Notes under the pieces: model-generated
What the model saw: only the letters and a program-made list of their open reading frames with translations
What the model was told of the DNA's origin: nothing
The model's database searches: none
Made by a program: the position numbers and the translations under genes
Part shown: in pieces, positions 41,644 to 49,505 of the stretch
Position numbering within the stretch: position 1 is the stretch's first letter
Layout: each line of letters starts with the position of its first letter
NCBI RefSeq assembly: GCF_000735585.1
Contig: NZ_JNNO01000016.1
Span: 1 to 64,000, forward strand
Source of the DNA: Devosia sp. LC5
GTDB lineage: Bacteria > Pseudomonadota > Alphaproteobacteria > Rhizobiales > Devosiaceae
Direction of reading: 5' to 3'
Length of the DNA stretch: 64,000 bases

Positions 41644-42138
41644 TTACTCGGTGTCGGAGGGAAAAAGAGGCACGCGCGCGCTTTGCTGGGCGCGATAATG
41701 ATCGAGCCGGTCGGCCAGGTCTTCATCGGACAGCGCCAGCACGGCGGCGGCCAATAGCGCCGCATTGATGGCGCCGGGTTCGCCAATGGCCAGCGTGCCC
41801 ACGGGGATGCCGCCGGGCATCTGCACGATGGAGAGCAGGCTGTCCTGCCCGTTCAGCGCCTTGGATTTGACCGGCACGCCAAATACCGGCAGCGGCGTCA
41901 TGGCGGCGATCATGCCGGGCAGATGGGCCGACCCGCCAGCGCCGGCAATGATGATCTTGAACCCTTCGGCGCGGGCATTGGTGGCAAAATCCACCATGCG
42001 CTCGGGCGTGCGATGGGCCGAGACGATGCGCGCCTCATATTCGATTTCGAGGATTTCGAGCGTTTCGGCGGCAAGCCGCATGGTGGGCCAGTCGGACTGG
42101 CTGCCCATGACGATGGCAACGGAAGGCTTGGTGAGCAA
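41644..42138 (-). CDS. purE: 5-(carboxyamino)imidazole ribonucleotide mutase
   Basis: Class I PurE, 164 residues, converts N5-CAIR into CAIR. MGSQSDW and A-H-R-T-P and the [12 protein letters not shown] loop form the active site; [11 protein letters not shown] is the closing family motif. The start is uncertain because no ATG is present: TTG at 42138 with AGGG before it gives the usual [15 protein letters not shown]; a further TTG at 42165 would add nine residues. Operon with purK. Confidence 0.93.
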   Translation of the reverse strand: MLTKPSVAIVMGSQSDWPTMRLAAETLEILEIEYEARIVSAHRTPERMVDFATNARAEGFKIIIAGAGGSAHLPGMIAAMTPLPVFGVPVKSKALNGQDSLLSIVQMPGGIPVGTLAIGEPGAINAALLAAAVLALSDEDLADRLDHYRAQQSARVPLFPSDTE

Positions 42139-42213
42139 AGGCCTGATCCCTATCGGTCGTTGCAAAACGGGGAATTAGCCCAATTGCCGCCACAAAACAA
42201 GCGCGGCGAAGCC

Positions 42214-42429
42214 TCAGGCGATGATGTCGGGCAGCAAAATATTCTCAAGCTGGACGATGCGGTCCTTCAGCGCCAGCTTACGCTTCTTCAGCCGTTGCAG
42301 CAGCATTCTGTCGGCCACATGGGATTGGGTCAGCGTATCGATCGCCGCATTGAGATCGGAGTGTTCCTGGCGTTTGGTGGCCAGCTCGAGCCCAAGATTG
42401 GCTTCCTGCTCTCTGGTTAATGGCAACAT
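42214..42429 (-). CDS. YdcH family (DUF465) small coiled-coil protein
   Basis: 71 residues, nearly all helical: repeated charged/Leu heptads and the family core LLQRLKKRKLALKDRIVQLE. Function unknown. It lies 75 bp upstream of purE on the same strand and is divergent from a second DUF465 gene at 42585. Confidence 0.85.
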   Translation of the reverse strand: MLPLTREQEANLGLELATKRQEHSDLNAAIDTLTQSHVADRMLLQRLKKRKLALKDRIVQLENILLPDIIA

Positions 42430-42584
42430 CGAATTTAATGCTTCCCCAGCGCCTCAACCCTCACCCTTGGTTAACCGATCACAATAGGTTTTGCACCAGA
42501 TTTCCAAAGGCAGGTGGAAGGTGGTCGACAAAGCGTGAATTATTTGTGACCATCAGCGCGTCCACCAAGCTTCAAGGAGTTGTT

Positions 42585-42758
42585 ATGACGACTGAAGGCC
42601 ATGTTGCGGCGCTGGAACGGCGCCACCAGGAGTTGGATCGCCAGATCCAGGCCGAGATCAAAAGCACACGGTATGACGAGCTGGCGATCAGCGCACTCAA
42701 GCGCAAAAAGCTCGAAGTGAAGGACGAACTCTACAAATATACGACGGGTTCGCAATAA
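42585..42758 (+). CDS. YdcH family (DUF465) small coiled-coil protein, second copy
   Basis: 57 residues: HVAALERRHQELDRQIQAE, then ISALKRKKLEVKDELYK, the typical DUF465 L-K-x-x-K-L-x-x-K-D-E core. AAGGAG stands seven bases before the ATG, which fixes the start and excludes the longer upstream frame. Followed 30 bp later by a strong terminator, so it is monocistronic. Such proteins are abundant in alphaproteobacteria but have no known function. Confidence 0.88.
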   Translation: MTTEGHVAALERRHQELDRQIQAEIKSTRYDELAISALKRKKLEVKDELYKYTTGSQ

Positions 42759-42787
42759 GCGAACGCTGTTCCCCAAATGGAACAGAG

Positions 42788-42819
42788 AGGGTCACAGCGC
42801 GGCGCTGCGGCCCTTTTTT
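42788..42819 (+). terminator. Rho-independent terminator of second ydcH-like gene
   Basis: Long stem (42788-42800 with 42802-42814, one mismatch and one wobble pair) followed by T5-T6. Confidence 0.88.
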
Positions 42820-42882
42820 ATTGTGCTTTTTTTGGGCTCGTCTCCGAACCGCAAAATCGTTGCCATTTGTGTTGGAAACGCT

Positions 42883-43644
42883 TCAGGCTCCGCCAAACAG
42901 CCCTGTCGCGCCCTTCCAGATGATGTAGAGCGACAGGATAAAGACCAGCCAATAGGCGATGCGGTAGAACCAGACCATCGAGATGCGGCGCACCAGCCAG
43001 ACGCCGCCGAGTACGCCGATCAGGCCAACCGGGATCAGCGAGGCCGACAGCGTTAGATTGTGCAGGTTGAGCTGGCCCAGGAAGAAGTAGGGCACCAGCT
43101 TTGCCGTATTGACGATGGCAAAGAACACGGCCGTGGTGCCCGCGTAGATAGCCGGCGACAGACGCTGGGGCAGCACATAAATCTGGAATGGGGGTCCGCC
43201 GGTATGGCTGATAAAGCTGGTGAAGCCGGCAAAGCCGCCCCAGAAAACGCCCCAGGGTTTCGACGGATGCAGCCCTTCGAGCTTCTTGCGCAGCGGCAGG
43301 ATGGCATCGAGGATAAACAGCAGCGTTACGACGCCCACAAACAGCAGTACCGCATCGTCGGACACGAAAGACCACAGCACCCAGCCCAGAATTGTGCCGA
43401 TGGCCGCGCCGGGCAGCATGATGCGGATGATCCGCCAGTCCACTTCCTTGCGATAGGTCCAGACGGCGATGATATCCATGGCCAGCAGCACCGGCAGCAT
43501 CATGCCGGCGGCGTCGCGGGCCGGCATGACCAGGCTCAGCAGCGGCACGCCGACCATGCCCAGGCTGCCCAAGAGGCCGGCCTTGGATAGGCCAACGATC
43601 AGCACCGCGATCGCAGCGATCGTGACGAAATAGGGATCGAACAT
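42883..43644 (-). CDS. TSUP family (TauE/SafE) membrane transporter
   Basis: 253 residues with seven to eight hydrophobic segments; the two-repeat TauE/SafE pattern G-L-S-K-A-G-x-x-G-S-L and G-F-T-S-F-I-S-H-T-G-G-P-P is visible. Members export sulphite, sulphoacetate or similar anions; the substrate cannot be inferred. The ATG at 43644 is preferred to an upstream in-frame ATG at 43707, because the protein then starts right before the first helix. Two 33-bp repeats lie upstream. Confidence 0.88.
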   Translation of the reverse strand: MFDPYFVTIAAIAVLIVGLSKAGLLGSLGMVGVPLLSLVMPARDAAGMMLPVLLAMDIIAVWTYRKEVDWRIIRIMLPGAAIGTILGWVLWSFVSDDAVLLFVGVVTLLFILDAILPLRKKLEGLHPSKPWGVFWGGFAGFTSFISHTGGPPFQIYVLPQRLSPAIYAGTTAVFFAIVNTAKLVPYFFLGQLNLHNLTLSASLIPVGLIGVLGGVWLVRRISMVWFYRIAYWLVFILSLYIIWKGATGLFGGA

Positions 43645-43699
43645 GTTTGGGCGTTCCGGCAGGTGGGAGGAGGGCGGTGGCGGGCGGAATGGTTCAGTA

Positions 43700-43732
43700 G
43701 ACCTCATCCTGAGCCCGTCGAAGGACGAGGTC
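43700..43732 (+). repeat. 33-bp dispersed palindromic repeat, copy 1
   Basis: Starts and ends with GACCTC and GAGGTC; internal GAGCCCGTCGAAGG. Member of a family also found at 43758, 51332, 51391 and, degenerate, at 56279. Confidence 0.75.
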
Positions 43733-43757
43733 GTGGCAACTAAGCCTCCACTTGCTC

Positions 43758-43790
43758 GACCTCGTGGTTCGACAAGCTCACCATGAGGTC
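43758..43790 (-). repeat. 33-bp dispersed palindromic repeat, copy 2
   Basis: Same family, in inverted orientation relative to copy 1 and 25 bp away. Identical over 33 bp with the copy at 51332-51364. Confidence 0.75.
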
Positions 43791-43805
43791 TTCATGGATA
43801 TTGCG

Positions 43806-45653
43806 CTATTCGCCCCTTGGCGAATCCTTCTTGTCGAGAGGGGCGGGCGGTTCGTCGCCTTCCATGGTCTGGTTGAGCAGGCTCATGGATTGGCGAACCA
43901 TGCCGACATAGGCGTCCTCGTCTTCGCGCACGGCAAAGGAATCGGTGAGCAATTGGTTGTCGTGCCGCTCGAAGGCCTGCGCCATATGCTGGGCATCGAT
44001 GGGCGGCACGCCCAATTGCACCAGCACCTTGGCGCCAAGGCTGATCGCCGAGAGGAACGTCTCGCGTTCGAAAACTTCCACACCCAGCGCCATCAATTCA
44101 TGGGCGTGGCCCCGATCGATAGCGCGTGCGGCGATGATCACTTCGGGGAAATGCCGCCGCACCTTGCGGGCAATATCCGAAATCCGGTCGGCTCCGCCCA
44201 CGGCGACAACGACCAGCGCGGCTTGCCCGACGCCAGCGGCGTGCAGCAGATCGAGCCGCGAGCCATCGCCATAGAACACCTTGACGCCGAACTTACGCAC
44301 CAACTCGATCTGGGCCGGATCGTCATCGATCAGCGTGGTCTCAAACCCTTGCGCCCGCAGCATGCGGGTCACGATCTGCCCGAAGCGGCCATAGCCCAGC
44401 ACCACGATCTTGCGATGCTCGGTAATGTCGTCGCTGTCGCGAGCACTGCGGGCATCGAGCCGGGGCGCTACCAGCCGGTCGAAGGCCAGCAGCAGGAGCG
44501 GCGTCGTCGCCATGGACAGGGCCACGGCTACTGCCAACAGGCCATGATCCTGGGCGCTCAGCGCGCCCGCGCTCTGGGCAAATTGCAGGATAACGAAGGC
44601 GAACTCTCCCGCCTGGCTCAACAGAATCGCCAGCAGCAGCCGGTCGGCCAGATGCATGCGGAACAGGCTGGCCAGCCCGAACATCACCGCGATCTTGACG
44701 CCGACAAAGCCGCCCACCAGCGCCAGCAATCGCAGCGGCTCTGACCACAGCACCGAAAAGGCGATCGACATGCCCACCGAGATGAAGAACAGCCCCAGCA
44801 ACAGGCCCTTGAACGGTTCGAGATTGCTTTCGAGTTCGTGCCGATATTCGCTATCGGCCAGCAGCACGCCGCCGATAAAGGCGCCCAGAGCGGGGGACAG
44901 TCCTTCAAGCTGGGTCAGAAGCGCGGCGCCAGACACGATGGCAAGGCCCAGCGCGGTAAAGGCCTCGCGCACCCCGGTCCGTGCGACATAGCCCAGCAGG
45001 GGCCGTACCAAGTAACGCCCGGCGACGATGGCGCCGAGAAAGGCCCCGATCAGGATCAGCGGGGTCACCCAATCGAGAGGATCGGCAATGGCTTCGACCG
45101 CATGGCTCAATTCGGCATCGACCGAGCCGCCGCTGCCGGAAATGGCGAGAAGCGGAATAGCGGCGAGAATGGGAATGACCGACACATCCTGCACCAGCAG
45201 TACGGCAAGGCTGGCGCGCCCAGCATCGGTGCGGGTGATATCGCGCTGCTGGGCCGATTGAATGGCAATAGCGGTGGATGACATGGAGAGCGCCAGCCCG
45301 ATGATGATGGCGGTGTTGAGGTCAAAGCCAGCAATGGTCAGAGTTGCGGCAATGATGGTCGTGGTCACAGTCAATTGGGTGACCCCCAGCCCCAGAACCT
45401 TGTGCCGCATGCGCCAGACTTCGGAGGGCTGCAAATCGAGCCCGATCAGGAACAGCATCATGACGATGCCGAATTCGGCCACCTGCCGGATCAGCTCGCT
45501 ATCGGAAACCAGACCCAGCCCATAGGGTCCGATCAGGATGCCGGCGGCGAGATAGCCCAACACCGTACCCAGCCCCAATGCCTTGGCCAGCGGCGCCAGC
45601 GCGACACTGGCAGCCAGCAGAACGAAAATGGCCAGCAAGATGTTGTTTTCCAA
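43806..45653 (-). CDS. KefB-type monovalent cation:proton antiporter (CPA2)
   Basis: 615 residues: twelve or so membrane helices (1-380) of a Na/H exchanger fold and a cytoplasmic RCK/TrkA-N NAD-binding domain (about 410-530) with VVLGYGRFGQIVTRMLRAQG. Helix region contains I-G-L-D-L-Q-P-S and L-L-V-Q-D-V-S-V-I-P, family features of KefB/KefC/YbaL. These transporters let K+ out in exchange for H+ in electrophile or pH stress. No KefG/KefF-like ancillary flavoprotein lies nearby. The last ~60 residues are acidic and variable. Confidence 0.91.
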   Translation of the reverse strand: MENNILLAIFVLLAASVALAPLAKALGLGTVLGYLAAGILIGPYGLGLVSDSELIRQVAEFGIVMMLFLIGLDLQPSEVWRMRHKVLGLGVTQLTVTTTIIAATLTIAGFDLNTAIIIGLALSMSSTAIAIQSAQQRDITRTDAGRASLAVLLVQDVSVIPILAAIPLLAISGSGGSVDAELSHAVEAIADPLDWVTPLILIGAFLGAIVAGRYLVRPLLGYVARTGVREAFTALGLAIVSGAALLTQLEGLSPALGAFIGGVLLADSEYRHELESNLEPFKGLLLGLFFISVGMSIAFSVLWSEPLRLLALVGGFVGVKIAVMFGLASLFRMHLADRLLLAILLSQAGEFAFVILQFAQSAGALSAQDHGLLAVAVALSMATTPLLLLAFDRLVAPRLDARSARDSDDITEHRKIVVLGYGRFGQIVTRMLRAQGFETTLIDDDPAQIELVRKFGVKVFYGDGSRLDLLHAAGVGQAALVVVAVGGADRISDIARKVRRHFPEVIIAARAIDRGHAHELMALGVEVFERETFLSAISLGAKVLVQLGVPPIDAQHMAQAFERHDNQLLTDSFAVREDEDAYVGMVRQSMSLLNQTMEGDEPPAPLDKKDSPRGE

Positions 45654-45954
45654 CGACCGGGTCTTTCACAAAGCAGCGCTGGCAATCATGTGACGGCGAA
45701 GTGGCGCTGTCGAGATATTGTCGCTGGTGACGTGAATTTGAGCCGGTGTCGGGACACCTCTTGAGGAGAACCGCGACGCTTCCTCGGGCTCGACCCGAGG
45801 ACGACTCGCCAGATGTGCCGCGCTGAGAATGGCCCTCGGGTCGAGCCCCGGGGGGATGCGGTGGGCGGGGAAGGGTTTTGTTCAAGGATGGGCGCCCCAA
45901 AACAAAAACCCCCGCTTTCGCGGGGGCTTCATCATGGCGGGCAGGAGCCCAGCT
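45654..45954. other. Intergenic region with palindromic repeats
   Basis: About 300 bp without a gene between two minus-strand genes. It contains CCTCGGG-CTCGA-CCCGAGG at 45782-45800 and a related CCCTCGGGTCGAGCCCCGGGG at 45833-45853, which look like REP-type palindromes, then the trcR terminator. The promoter of the antiporter should be near 45654-45750. I see no other signal. Confidence 0.55.
45904..45926 (-). terminator. Rho-independent terminator of trcR
   Basis: Perfect 7-bp GC stem (45909-45915 with 45920-45926), loop TTTC, followed on the minus strand by five T. It is 29 bp after the trcR stop. Confidence 0.88.
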
Positions 45955-46689
45955 CTAGTTGTCCGTGTCGCTCTTGAGCGACTTGAGCTTGGCGAAGACG
46001 GAATCCGCGTCGAATTCTTCCTGCGCCGGGGTGTGGTGCGGGCGGTGGTCGCCCTCGACATATTCGCCGTCTTCGGCAGGGGCATTGCTGCGGCTGCCGG
46101 AGCGGGCCATGGCTTCCTCGGCGGTCATCAGCGTGGTGCCTTCATCGGCCTCGTCGACGCCCGGGCCGCCCTTGGAGGCGCGCTTGACCTCGAGATCGAG
46201 ATCGATCTGGCTGCACAGGCCCAGCGTCACCGGGTCCATGGCGGTGAGGTTGGCGGCGTTCCAGTGGGTGGATTCGCGCACCGACTCGATGGTCGACTTG
46301 GTCGTGCCCACGAGGCGCATGATCTGCGCGTCCTTGAGTTCGGGATGGTTGCGAACCAGCCATTTAATGGCATTGGGGCGCTCATTGCGGCGCGAAATCG
46401 GGGTATAGCGCGGGCCTTTGCGCTTGGCGGCGGCGACGCGCACCTTGGGTTCGCTGAGCTTGAGACGATAATTGGGATCGGCCTCGGCCTTTTCGATTTC
46501 CTCGCGCGTCAGCTGGCCGTTCTGGATCGGGTTCACACCCATGATCCCGCCTGCGACGTCACCGTCGGCAATGCCCTGGACTTCCAGCGGATGCAGCGTG
46601 CAAAAGGCCGCGATCTGCTCGAATGACAGCGCAGTGTTGTCGACGAGCCAAACGGCGGTCGCCTTGGGCATCAACAGGGGCTGGGTCAT
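45955..46689 (-). CDS. trcR: TrcR/DUF1013 cell-cycle transcription regulator
   Basis: 244 residues. MPKATAVWLVDNTALSFEQIAAFC and LHPLEVQGIADGDVAGGIMGVNPI are the very conserved start of the DUF1013 family, and WLVRNHPELKDAQIMRLVGTTKSTIESVRE is a helix-turn-helix. The C-terminal ~80 residues are acidic and low-complexity. The protein is nearly universal and conserved in Alphaproteobacteria and is annotated as a cell-cycle transcriptional regulator. Monocistronic with its own terminator. Confidence 0.9.
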   Translation of the reverse strand: MTQPLLMPKATAVWLVDNTALSFEQIAAFCTLHPLEVQGIADGDVAGGIMGVNPIQNGQLTREEIEKAEADPNYRLKLSEPKVRVAAAKRKGPRYTPISRRNERPNAIKWLVRNHPELKDAQIMRLVGTTKSTIESVRESTHWNAANLTAMDPVTLGLCSQIDLDLEVKRASKGGPGVDEADEGTTLMTAEEAMARSGSRSNAPAEDGEYVEGDHRPHHTPAQEEFDADSVFAKLKSLKSDTDN

Positions 46690-46829
46690 ATAATAACTCC
46701 TCGTGGCGCGGCCGGTATTCCTCCGGACCGCTCCGCCTCGTGCTTCATTGCTGAGGGGAACAGATGCTCAATATATGGCTTGCCCGGCCAATCTGCAATG
46801 AGATTGTAACTATAGTGATGGGCTGCGCG

Positions 46830-47843
46830 TCACAGCGCCGCCCCAAACGCGGTCACCAGCACGATCTTGCCGATATGTTGTCGCGTCTCCATGGCCGCAT
46901 GAGCCGCCGTCGCATCGGCCAGTGCAAAACGCGTGACGTGCGGCCCGCGGAACCCCGGCGCTGCCAGTGCCGGCAACAAATCCGTGCGGATGCGCGCAGC
47001 GACACTTGCCTTGAATTCCGCAGACTGCGGTCGCAGGGTCGATCCCGACAGCGTCAATTGCTTGGCCATCAGCAGGCCTAGCGACAGTTCCGCCTTGCTG
47101 CCGTCCAGAGTCGAGACCTGCACGATATGCCCGCCCCGCGCCGAGGCGGCGATATTGGTTTGCGCCATGGCGCCGCCGACAATATCGACTACGCGGTCGA
47201 CACCCTTGCCATCGGTCAGCGCCAGCGCGCGGGCCGCGATGTCCTCGCTGCTATAGTCGATTGTCGCCACTGCCCCCAGTTCGCGGGCATAATCCGCCTT
47301 TTGCGGTGACGACACCACGGCAATGGCTTTCGCGCCCAAAATCGTGGCGATCTGGATCGCCGCTCCGCCAATGCCGCCCGCTGCACCATGCACCAGCACG
47401 CTCATGCCCGCGGTAAGCCCGGCGCGCATCACCAGGGTCTGGGTGATGGTAAACCAGGTTTCGGGCAGGGCCGCCGCGTCAGTCAAAAGCCAGTGGTCGG
47501 GTACGGGCAGCACCTGGCCGGCCGGAACCGCCACATATTCGGCATAGCCGCCACCATTGGTCAGCGCCATCACCCGGTCGCCCACCTGCCAACTGGTCAC
47601 CGCCGCGCCCATGGCGGCGATTTCGCCGGCGACTTCAAGCCCGGGCAGGGGCGAGGCGCCTTGTGGCGGATCGTAATGGCCACGGCGTTGCGCCAGGTCG
47701 GGGCCGTTGACGCCGGCCGCTGCAACGCGGATCAGCACGTCGTTGGCGCCCAGATCGGGCAGATTCTGTTGCCGCGCTGTCAAGACTTCGGGTCCGCCGG
47801 GGCTGGCGATGGAGATCACAGTCATGCTGTCGGGAAGCGTCAT
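46830..47843 (-). CDS. NAD(P)H:quinone oxidoreductase, zinc-free MDR family
   Basis: 337 residues. GroES-like N-terminal domain, then nucleotide domain with V-L-V-H-G-A-A-G-G-I-G-G-A-A-I-Q (NADPH loop AAGGIG). No zinc-ligand cysteines. Similar in type to PIG3/QOR quinone oxidoreductases, which reduce quinones or enals under oxidative stress. A second ATG at 47825 is an equally good start (TVISIASPGGPEVL is the conserved opening). Confidence 0.9.
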   Translation of the reverse strand: MTLPDSMTVISIASPGGPEVLTARQQNLPDLGANDVLIRVAAAGVNGPDLAQRRGHYDPPQGASPLPGLEVAGEIAAMGAAVTSWQVGDRVMALTNGGGYAEYVAVPAGQVLPVPDHWLLTDAAALPETWFTITQTLVMRAGLTAGMSVLVHGAAGGIGGAAIQIATILGAKAIAVVSSPQKADYARELGAVATIDYSSEDIAARALALTDGKGVDRVVDIVGGAMAQTNIAASARGGHIVQVSTLDGSKAELSLGLLMAKQLTLSGSTLRPQSAEFKASVAARIRTDLLPALAAPGFRGPHVTRFALADATAAHAAMETRQHIGKIVLVTAFGAAL

Positions 47844-47921
47844 GGCGATATGCTGGACGAAGTGATCTTGCCCGGCAAGAGCGGTGCGCTATCCTAATGG
47901 GTAAACAACAGGAGGCTGAGT

Positions 47922-48104
47922 ATGGATGACGAGGAAGTCAGCAAGCCAAAACGCCACGAAGTGGGCATGCCGATCGACACCATGTCGGTGGAGGAATTGA
48001 GCGAGCGCATCGGGCTGCTCGAAGCCGAGATCACCCGGCTGCGCGCGGCCATCGAAGCGCGCGGCGCCACGCGCAAGGCGGCCGATGCGGTGTTCAAGTT
48101 CTAG
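47922..48104 (+). CDS. DUF1192 family protein
   Basis: 60 residues. MSVEELSERIGLLEAEITRLRAAIEARGATRKAADAVFK is the complete DUF1192 core: a short amphipathic helix, E-x-E-I-x-R-L and the terminal A-D-A-V-F-K. Function unknown; almost confined to alphaproteobacteria. A ribosome site (AGGAGG) is ten bases upstream. Followed by a long intergenic region with regulatory signals. Confidence 0.88.
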   Translation: MDDEEVSKPKRHEVGMPIDTMSVEELSERIGLLEAEITRLRAAIEARGATRKAADAVFKF

Positions 48105-48196
48105 CCGTTCATCTTGATGGCAAATCTGTGTCAATAGGCCGGGTGGCGGAGCGGTCAACACCAGGCAAATTTTCAGGGTTAAGAAATCGACACGCT

Positions 48197-48211
48197 TTAA
48201 CCGGCAATTAA
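48197..48211. promoter_or_regulatory. Candidate CtrA box
   Basis: TTAA-CCGGCAA-TTAA, full-consensus TTAA-N7-TTAA. The second half overlaps a possible -35 (TTAATG, 48208-48213) and is 17 bp from a possible -10 (CATTAT, 48231-48236), the arrangement known for CtrA-activated promoters. Confidence 0.55.
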
Positions 48212-48242
48212 TGTTTGCGCGGTAATCTCTCATTATTCAGGT

Positions 48243-48326
48243 TCTTCTGAATTTTTCAGAGTGGTTTCTCCCTCTGTTTGACGCCTCCCTGTTAACTTCG
48301 AGAGCCGTTCTTACGGCTCTTTTTTC
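48243..48326 (+). ncRNA. Candidate CtrA-associated small RNA
   Basis: Proposed transcript of about 85 nt, from the promoter-like elements at 48208-48236 to the strong terminator at 48301-48326. It has no open frame, two C/U-rich segments (TTTCTCCCTC near 48265 and CGCCTCCCTG near 48282) that look like anti-Shine-Dalgarno seeds between hairpins, and ends in a T-rich run. It lies in an intergenic region of 346 bp. The upstream stretch (48105-48196) has no gene I can support. Prediction only. Confidence 0.38.
48301..48326 (+). terminator. Strong rho-independent terminator
   Basis: Seven-base arms AGAGCCG/CGGCTCT (48301-48307 and 48314-48320), then TTTTTCTTTTT. No protein gene ends close before it: the nearest stop is 197 bp upstream, which suggests a small RNA between. 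Confidence 0.85.
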
Positions 48327-48450
48327 TTTTTCAGGGCCGTTTTATCGTCACTATCATCATGTTCTTAAAGCTCTTTTCAGCTTGATGCGAAGTGGCGGGT
48401 GACGCTTGCAGCGTTTGCGCCTAGCATGGAATGATGAGCGAGGAGGTCGC

Positions 48451-48969
48451 GTGACGGAACTGAGCGAAAAGGGCCAGGCGATTGCCATCGGGCCGCGCAT
48501 CGTGGCGTCCGGCGGGTTTGACCTGCTGTATCGCGAAGGCATGGCGCTAATCGAGGAGGTTGCGGCCTATCTCGATGGCGAGGGCCGCGGCGATAGCCGC
48601 ATCCTGGGCCGCGAAGCCTCGTTCCTCTATGCCACCGAATCGATGCGCCTGACCACGCGGCTGATGCAGCTGGCCTCCTGGCTGTTGCTGCAGCGCGCGG
48701 TCAATGAAGGCGAAATCACCAAGGAAAATGCCCGCTCCGAAAAGGAGAAGGTCAAATTCTCCGCCACGCCATCCGAACGCGGCGGGCCGGGCTATGCCCA
48801 ATTGCCCGCGCCCCTGCGCGATTACATCGACAAGGGCGATCGTCTGTTCGAGCGGGTGATGCAATTCGATACGCTGGAACGCGGCAAGCTGCCCGAACTC
48901 GATATCGGCGTCGCCAACGGCATTGCCGATCAGCTGGCCCGCCTCAAGGCGGCGTTCGGCCGGGCTTAG
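48451..48969 (+). CDS. DUF1465 family protein
   Basis: 172 residues. F-x-x-L-Y-R-E-G-M-A-L-I-E-E-V-A-A-Y-L-D-G and E-S-M-R-L-T-T-R-L-M-Q-L-A-S-W-L-L are hallmarks of this alphaproteobacterial family of unknown function (helical, soluble). Start GTG at 48451 is fixed by a perfect AGGAGGT four bases upstream; the frame before it lacks any ribosome site. It is convergent with rpmE and shares its terminator. Confidence 0.88.
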   Translation: MTELSEKGQAIAIGPRIVASGGFDLLYREGMALIEEVAAYLDGEGRGDSRILGREASFLYATESMRLTTRLMQLASWLLLQRAVNEGEITKENARSEKEKVKFSATPSERGGPGYAQLPAPLRDYIDKGDRLFERVMQFDTLERGKLPELDIGVANGIADQLARLKAAFGRA

Positions 48970-49010
48970 TTGCCCATGGCCCGGCGGGCACACTATGCAA
49001 CAGTTTAAAC

Positions 49011-49038
49011 AAAAAACCCGGCACAAGGCCGGGCTTTT
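49011..49038. terminator. Bidirectional terminator between DUF1465 gene and rpmE
   Basis: AAAAAACCCGGC-ACAAG-GCCGGGCTTTT: six-base GC stem (49017-49022 with 49028-49033) with A and T runs on both sides, between convergent genes. Confidence 0.85.
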
Positions 49039-49059
49039 CGAATTCCGAGAAGGACTGGC

Positions 49060-49281
49060 TTAGATGCCCAGGCCCTTGAAGCGCTCCTTGAAGCGCGAGA
49101 CGCGGCCGCCGCGGTCGAGCAGCTGGCCCGTGCCGCCGGTCCAGGCCGGATGGGTCTTGGGATCGATGTCGAGCTGCAGCGTATCGCCGGGCTTGCCGTA
49201 GGTCGAACGGGTTTCGTACTTGGTGCCGTCGGTCATGACCACAGTGATCGTGTGGTAGTCCGGATGGATATCAGCCTTCAT
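49060..49281 (-). CDS. rpmE: 50S ribosomal protein L31
   Basis: 73 residues starting [19 protein letters not shown]. It lacks the four cysteines of zinc-binding L31 (C- type), the usual form in many alphaproteobacteria. Monocistronic, convergent with the DUF1465 gene and divergent from the ABC exporter. Confidence 0.97.
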   Translation of the reverse strand: MKADIHPDYHTITVVMTDGTKYETRSTYGKPGDTLQLDIDPKTHPAWTGGTGQLLDRGGRVSRFKERFKGLGI

Positions 49282-49505
49282 CGGTATCGCCTCAAATCAA
49301 ACGGGCGCCGTGGCGCCCGGAGAGCATCTAAAACTGGTGTTGGCGGCTTCATACAGAAAGCAGGCCCGGTCTGCAAGGGCATGGGCGTGGCAAAATTGCG
49401 CGGGACAAAGCTGTTGCGGGCATTTCGGGCAACGCCTATATCGGAGCCGCAGCGCGGCCCGGGCTCTTCCGGACCCCAACTCCACCAGAGTGGCGTATCC
49501 GAGCG

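Noticed and set aside
48139..48165. tRNA-like 5' end (GCCGGGTGGCGGAGCGGTC)
   Set aside because: It looks like the D-arm of a Ser/Leu tRNA, but no anticodon arm, no TTCGA T-loop and no matching acceptor strand follow. Chance resemblance or a remnant too short to claim.
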